A DNA stretch of 7,285 nucleotides from Promethearchaeota archaeon (GTDB lineage Archaea; Asgardarchaeota; Lokiarchaeia; Sigynarchaeales; SOKP01): positions 1-7,285 of the forward strand of contig SDNV01000136.1 of assembly GCA_004524515.1 (NCBI GenBank), read 5' to 3'. The translations under genes were made by a program, and so were the position numbers. This document shows positions 6,213-7,285 of this stretch, in pieces; within the stretch, counting starts at the first letter, position 1; every line of letters begins with the position of its first letter. The notes beneath the pieces were generated by a model. The model was not told where the DNA came from. It searched no databases and saw nothing but the letters and a program-made list of their open reading frames with translations.

Positions 6213-6248
6213 TTAATGATAATTCTTAAGACTTGTAAATATGGTCAT
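6213..6248 (-). CDS. putative 11-residue leader peptide
   Basis: A tiny ORF encodes MTIFTSLKNYH. It is preceded by AAGAAGGTG, a good SD, four bases before the ATG. That SD lies in the 3' arm of the hairpin at 6251-6293. It is too short to identify; it could be a regulatory leader peptide for the reductase, the start of a lost gene, or chance. Confidence 0.25.
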   Translation of the reverse strand: MTIFTSLKNYH

Positions 6249-6250
6249 TT

Positions 6251-6293
6251 AACACCTTCTTAAGAAATCAACTCAGATTTTAAAGTAGGTGTT
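6251..6293 (-). promoter_or_regulatory. hairpin masking the SD of the 11-codon ORF
   Basis: In the minus-strand RNA, AACACCU (6293-6287) pairs perfectly with AGGUGUU (6257-6251), which is the SD of the small ORF at 6213-6248. Inside, CUU/AAG and GAUUUU/GAAAUC extend the stem to a six-base loop at 6270-6275. Masking an SD in this way is the layout of translational switches, but no ligand motif was recognised. Confidence 0.35.
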
Positions 6294-6314
6294 TAAAAAC
6301 ATCGATTATAACAA

Positions 6315-6339
6315 TTATTATATATACTATATTAAATTT
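6315..6339 (-). promoter_or_regulatory. promoter-like element with TTATNATATATAC
   Basis: Minus-strand reading gives AAATTTAATATA followed by GTATATATAATAA (6327-6315). It is the third copy of the shared element seen at 4950-4962 and 7085-7097. A start about 25 bases downstream of the TTTAAT would be just before the hairpin at 6293-6251. Confidence 0.35.
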
Positions 6340-6377
6340 AATGTAAAAATAATGGAAATTTAAAGAGAATTACGTTT

Positions 6378-6397
6378 AAAAAAATATTAAAAAAAAA
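6378..6397 (-). terminator. tandem oligo(T) terminators after the zinc-ribbon gene
   Basis: On the minus strand a T9 tract (6397-6389) and a T7 tract (6384-6378) follow the zinc-ribbon gene stop within 10 to 30 bases, a typical archaeal terminator cluster. Confidence 0.6.
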
Positions 6398-6405
6398 TTT
6401 TATAT

Positions 6406-6726
6406 TTAAATTTCAGATCCACAGTAAGGACAAACTTTTAAACTCTCATCATCTAATTTTTCTCCACATCTTGGACAAAAGTAAGCTCCTTTAGATCTCG
6501 TAGTATTTAGATGATCAGTCTTTATTGATTGAGGATTCTGTCGATCATGATTTTTTGGCTGTACCTCAAGGCTCCGTGTGCTTCTGTGGAGAATATAGAT
6601 AAGAATAATAACTATTAATATAAAAATTATAAAGAACAAAATCATATAAAACCACATAGTTGTATTCCAATCCATCATAGTTTCTCCATTGTCATGCATA
6701 CCTTCATCCATATGGTCAAAAATCAT
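6406..6726 (-). CDS. small membrane protein with C-terminal zinc ribbon
   Basis: This 106-residue protein has three parts. Residues 1-24 are rich in Met, His, Asp and Glu (MIFDHMDEGMHDNGETMMDW), a possible copper or other metal-binding tail. Residues 25-47 form one transmembrane helix. A polar linker (48-80) leads to a zinc ribbon with Cys84, Cys87, Cys99 and Cys102 (CPRCGEKL and CPYCGSEI). With Arg and His just after the helix, the tail is probably outside and the ribbon inside the cell. The family is not recognised beyond a general zinc-ribbon membrane protein. The first 20 residues resemble those of the protein encoded just upstream (6775-7044), which suggests a shared module. An AAAGGT SD lies seven bases before the ATG, and the 48-base gap indicates one operon. 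A decayed copy of its ribbon lies at 2593-2676. Confidence 0.8.
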   Translation of the reverse strand: MIFDHMDEGMHDNGETMMDWNTTMWFYMILFFIIFILIVIILIYILHRSTRSLEVQPKNHDRQNPQSIKTDHLNTTRSKGAYFCPRCGEKLDDESLKVCPYCGSEI

Positions 6727-6774
6727 ACCTTTTACCTTTCTTCTTTGATATAAGTTAATTTCTTTAAAGTTTAA

Positions 6775-7044
6775 TTAAGTTCCTTTTTCTCTATAGTTTT
6801 TTCTCGTTAAAAGATATACTATTAATGCTAATACATTAAAAATTAGGGCAATCAGTATCCAAACTTCAGGATTAGGGTTACTTCTTTTTACAGCATCTTT
6901 ATGGATGTAATAAGCTATTATAACACCTAAAACAAAATAAAGTACCCATCCTAACATCATAAAAATCCATGCATATGGTCCAAATATATTAAACCACCAA
7001 TCCATCATATGATAATCCCCATCGTGCATCGAATCAAATATCAT
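6775..7044 (-). CDS. small two-helix membrane protein with Met/His/Asp-rich N-terminus
   Basis: This 89-residue protein starts MIFDSMHDGDYHMMDWW, like the zinc-ribbon protein encoded next to it. It has two transmembrane helices, about 25-47 (ending YYIHKDAVKR) and 60-80 (WILIALIFNVLALIVYLLTRK), followed by a short basic tail. The positive residues after each helix put the short middle loop and C-terminus on the cytoplasmic side only if helix one is tilted or re-entrant, so the topology is uncertain. The pattern resembles small archaeal membrane proteins of unknown function and faintly the PLD nuclease N-terminal family. The GGAGGT SD seven bases before the ATG makes the start secure. It is the first gene of an operon with 6406-6726, controlled from 7085-7119. 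A role in metal handling is only inferred from the Met/His residues and the nearby copB. Confidence 0.8.
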   Translation of the reverse strand: MIFDSMHDGDYHMMDWWFNIFGPYAWIFMMLGWVLYFVLGVIIAYYIHKDAVKRSNPNPEVWILIALIFNVLALIVYLLTRKNYREKGT

Positions 7045-7084
7045 AATTTTACCTCCATTTTTTTATATCTTAATTAATATAATC

Positions 7085-7119
7085 TTATGATATATACAGA
7101 TTGGTATATACTTAAATAT
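7085..7119 (-). promoter_or_regulatory. promoter and operator candidate of the small membrane-protein operon
   Basis: The minus strand shows ATATTTAAG (7119-7111) as TATA-like box, then the inverted repeat TATATAC-N6-GTATATA (7091-7110) and the shared element GTATATATCATAA (7097-7085). The repeat lies between the TATA box and the expected start site near 7088, where a bound repressor would block initiation. The leader would be about 45 bases. Confidence 0.5.
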
Positions 7120-7200
7120 TATTATTATAAAATATATATCAACATCATTCTAATAAAGTTCATTAAAAGAATTATTCGCATCAAATTTATAATATAAAAT

Positions 7201-7210
7201 AAAAAAAAAA
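7201..7210 (-). terminator. oligo(T) terminator of the right-edge gene
   Basis: Ten T residues in a row on the minus strand lie 18 bases after the stop of the partial gene at 7228-7285, separating it from the membrane-protein operon. Confidence 0.6.
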
Positions 7211-7227
7211 GGAAATTTTTATTTAAT

Positions 7228-7285
7228 TTACTCAATAATTTCCATAGGTTTACCACAATATTCTGGTATTGATTGAGCTCCACAA
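7228..7285 (-). CDS. C-terminal tail of a protein with a CGKPM metal-knuckle motif (partial)
   Basis: Only the last 18 residues are inside the window: CGAQSIPEYCGKPMEIIE, then TAA. The CG...IPxxCGKPM arrangement is a metal-knuckle pattern seen at the ends of small Cys-rich archaeal proteins, and CGxPM also occurs in desulforedoxin-like iron centres. A first Cys pair would normally lie upstream, outside the window; a Cys begins the visible part. The tail is followed by a clean oligo(T) terminator. The position next to the metal-related operon fits, but the protein cannot be named from this fragment. Confidence 0.55.
   Translation of the reverse strand, partial: CGAQSIPEYCGKPMEIIE

Larger units (their letters stand above)
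6010..6405. other. intergenic region between zinc-ribbon gene and reductase
   Basis: This 396-base gap has no conserved gene. It contains tandem oligo(T) terminators next to the zinc-ribbon gene, a promoter-like element (6315-6336), a long hairpin (6251-6293) with an 11-codon ORF behind it (6213-6248), and a second promoter-like palindrome (6121-6146) nearer the reductase. The remainder is low-complexity A/T. Confidence 0.5.

Noticed and set aside
1..7285. CRISPR array, tRNA, rRNA or insertion sequence
   Set aside because: No regularly spaced repeats, cloverleaf with CCA-type ends, rRNA-like GC-rich blocks, or transposase and terminal inverted repeats were seen.

Overview
The window looks archaeal, AT-rich (very roughly three quarters A+T), and metal-related. 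Archaeal signs are TATA-like boxes of the TTTAAG/TTTATA type at promoter distance from several starts, oligo(T) terminators without GC stems, and strong Shine-Dalgarno (SD) sequences ending in GGTGAT or GGAGGT. The N-terminal part of a V4R-like protein at the left edge and the overall composition remind me of Asgard (Loki-type) archaea, but that placement is an inference. Every gene I can support lies on the minus strand, so transcription runs from high to low coordinates.

Reading in the direction of transcription: at 7228-7285 is the C-terminal tail of a protein with a CGxxxIPxxCGKPM metal-knuckle motif, closed by an oligo(T) terminator. Next is a two-gene operon (7044-6775 and 6726-6406) of small membrane proteins that share a Met/His/Asp-rich N-terminus; the second carries a C-terminal four-Cys zinc ribbon. 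A 400-base non-coding stretch (6010-6405) follows, with two promoter-like elements and a hairpin that would hide the SD of an 11-codon ORF. Then comes an aldo/keto reductase (5117 to about 6000) with an intact catalytic tetrad but no canonical in-frame start, best explained by one missing base in an A-run. After a regulatory region (4759-5116) lies a CopB-type (CPH motif) copper P-type ATPase with a His-rich N-terminus (2698-4758). Immediately downstream of its terminator is a decayed second copy of the zinc-ribbon C-terminus (2593-2676). An FTR1-family iron permease (1505-2368), probably leaderless, follows. A GC-enriched hairpin island (about 1412-1485) separates it from an operon of a winged-helix regulator (951-1208), a DsrE-family protein (536-901) and a small unknown ORF (311-511). 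The left edge holds the V4R-like protein fragment, which starts at TTG.

Functionally the core is a metal efflux and uptake neighbourhood: copper export (CopB), ferrous or ferric iron transport (FTR1) and small Met/His-rich membrane proteins that may handle copper outside the membrane. The strongest hint that parts are co-regulated is a 13-base element, TTATNATATATAC, found beside TATA-like boxes upstream of the small membrane-protein operon, the aldo/keto reductase region and the ATPase. The winged-helix protein has a near-perfect operator candidate at its own start site. No CRISPR array, tRNA, rRNA or insertion sequence was seen.
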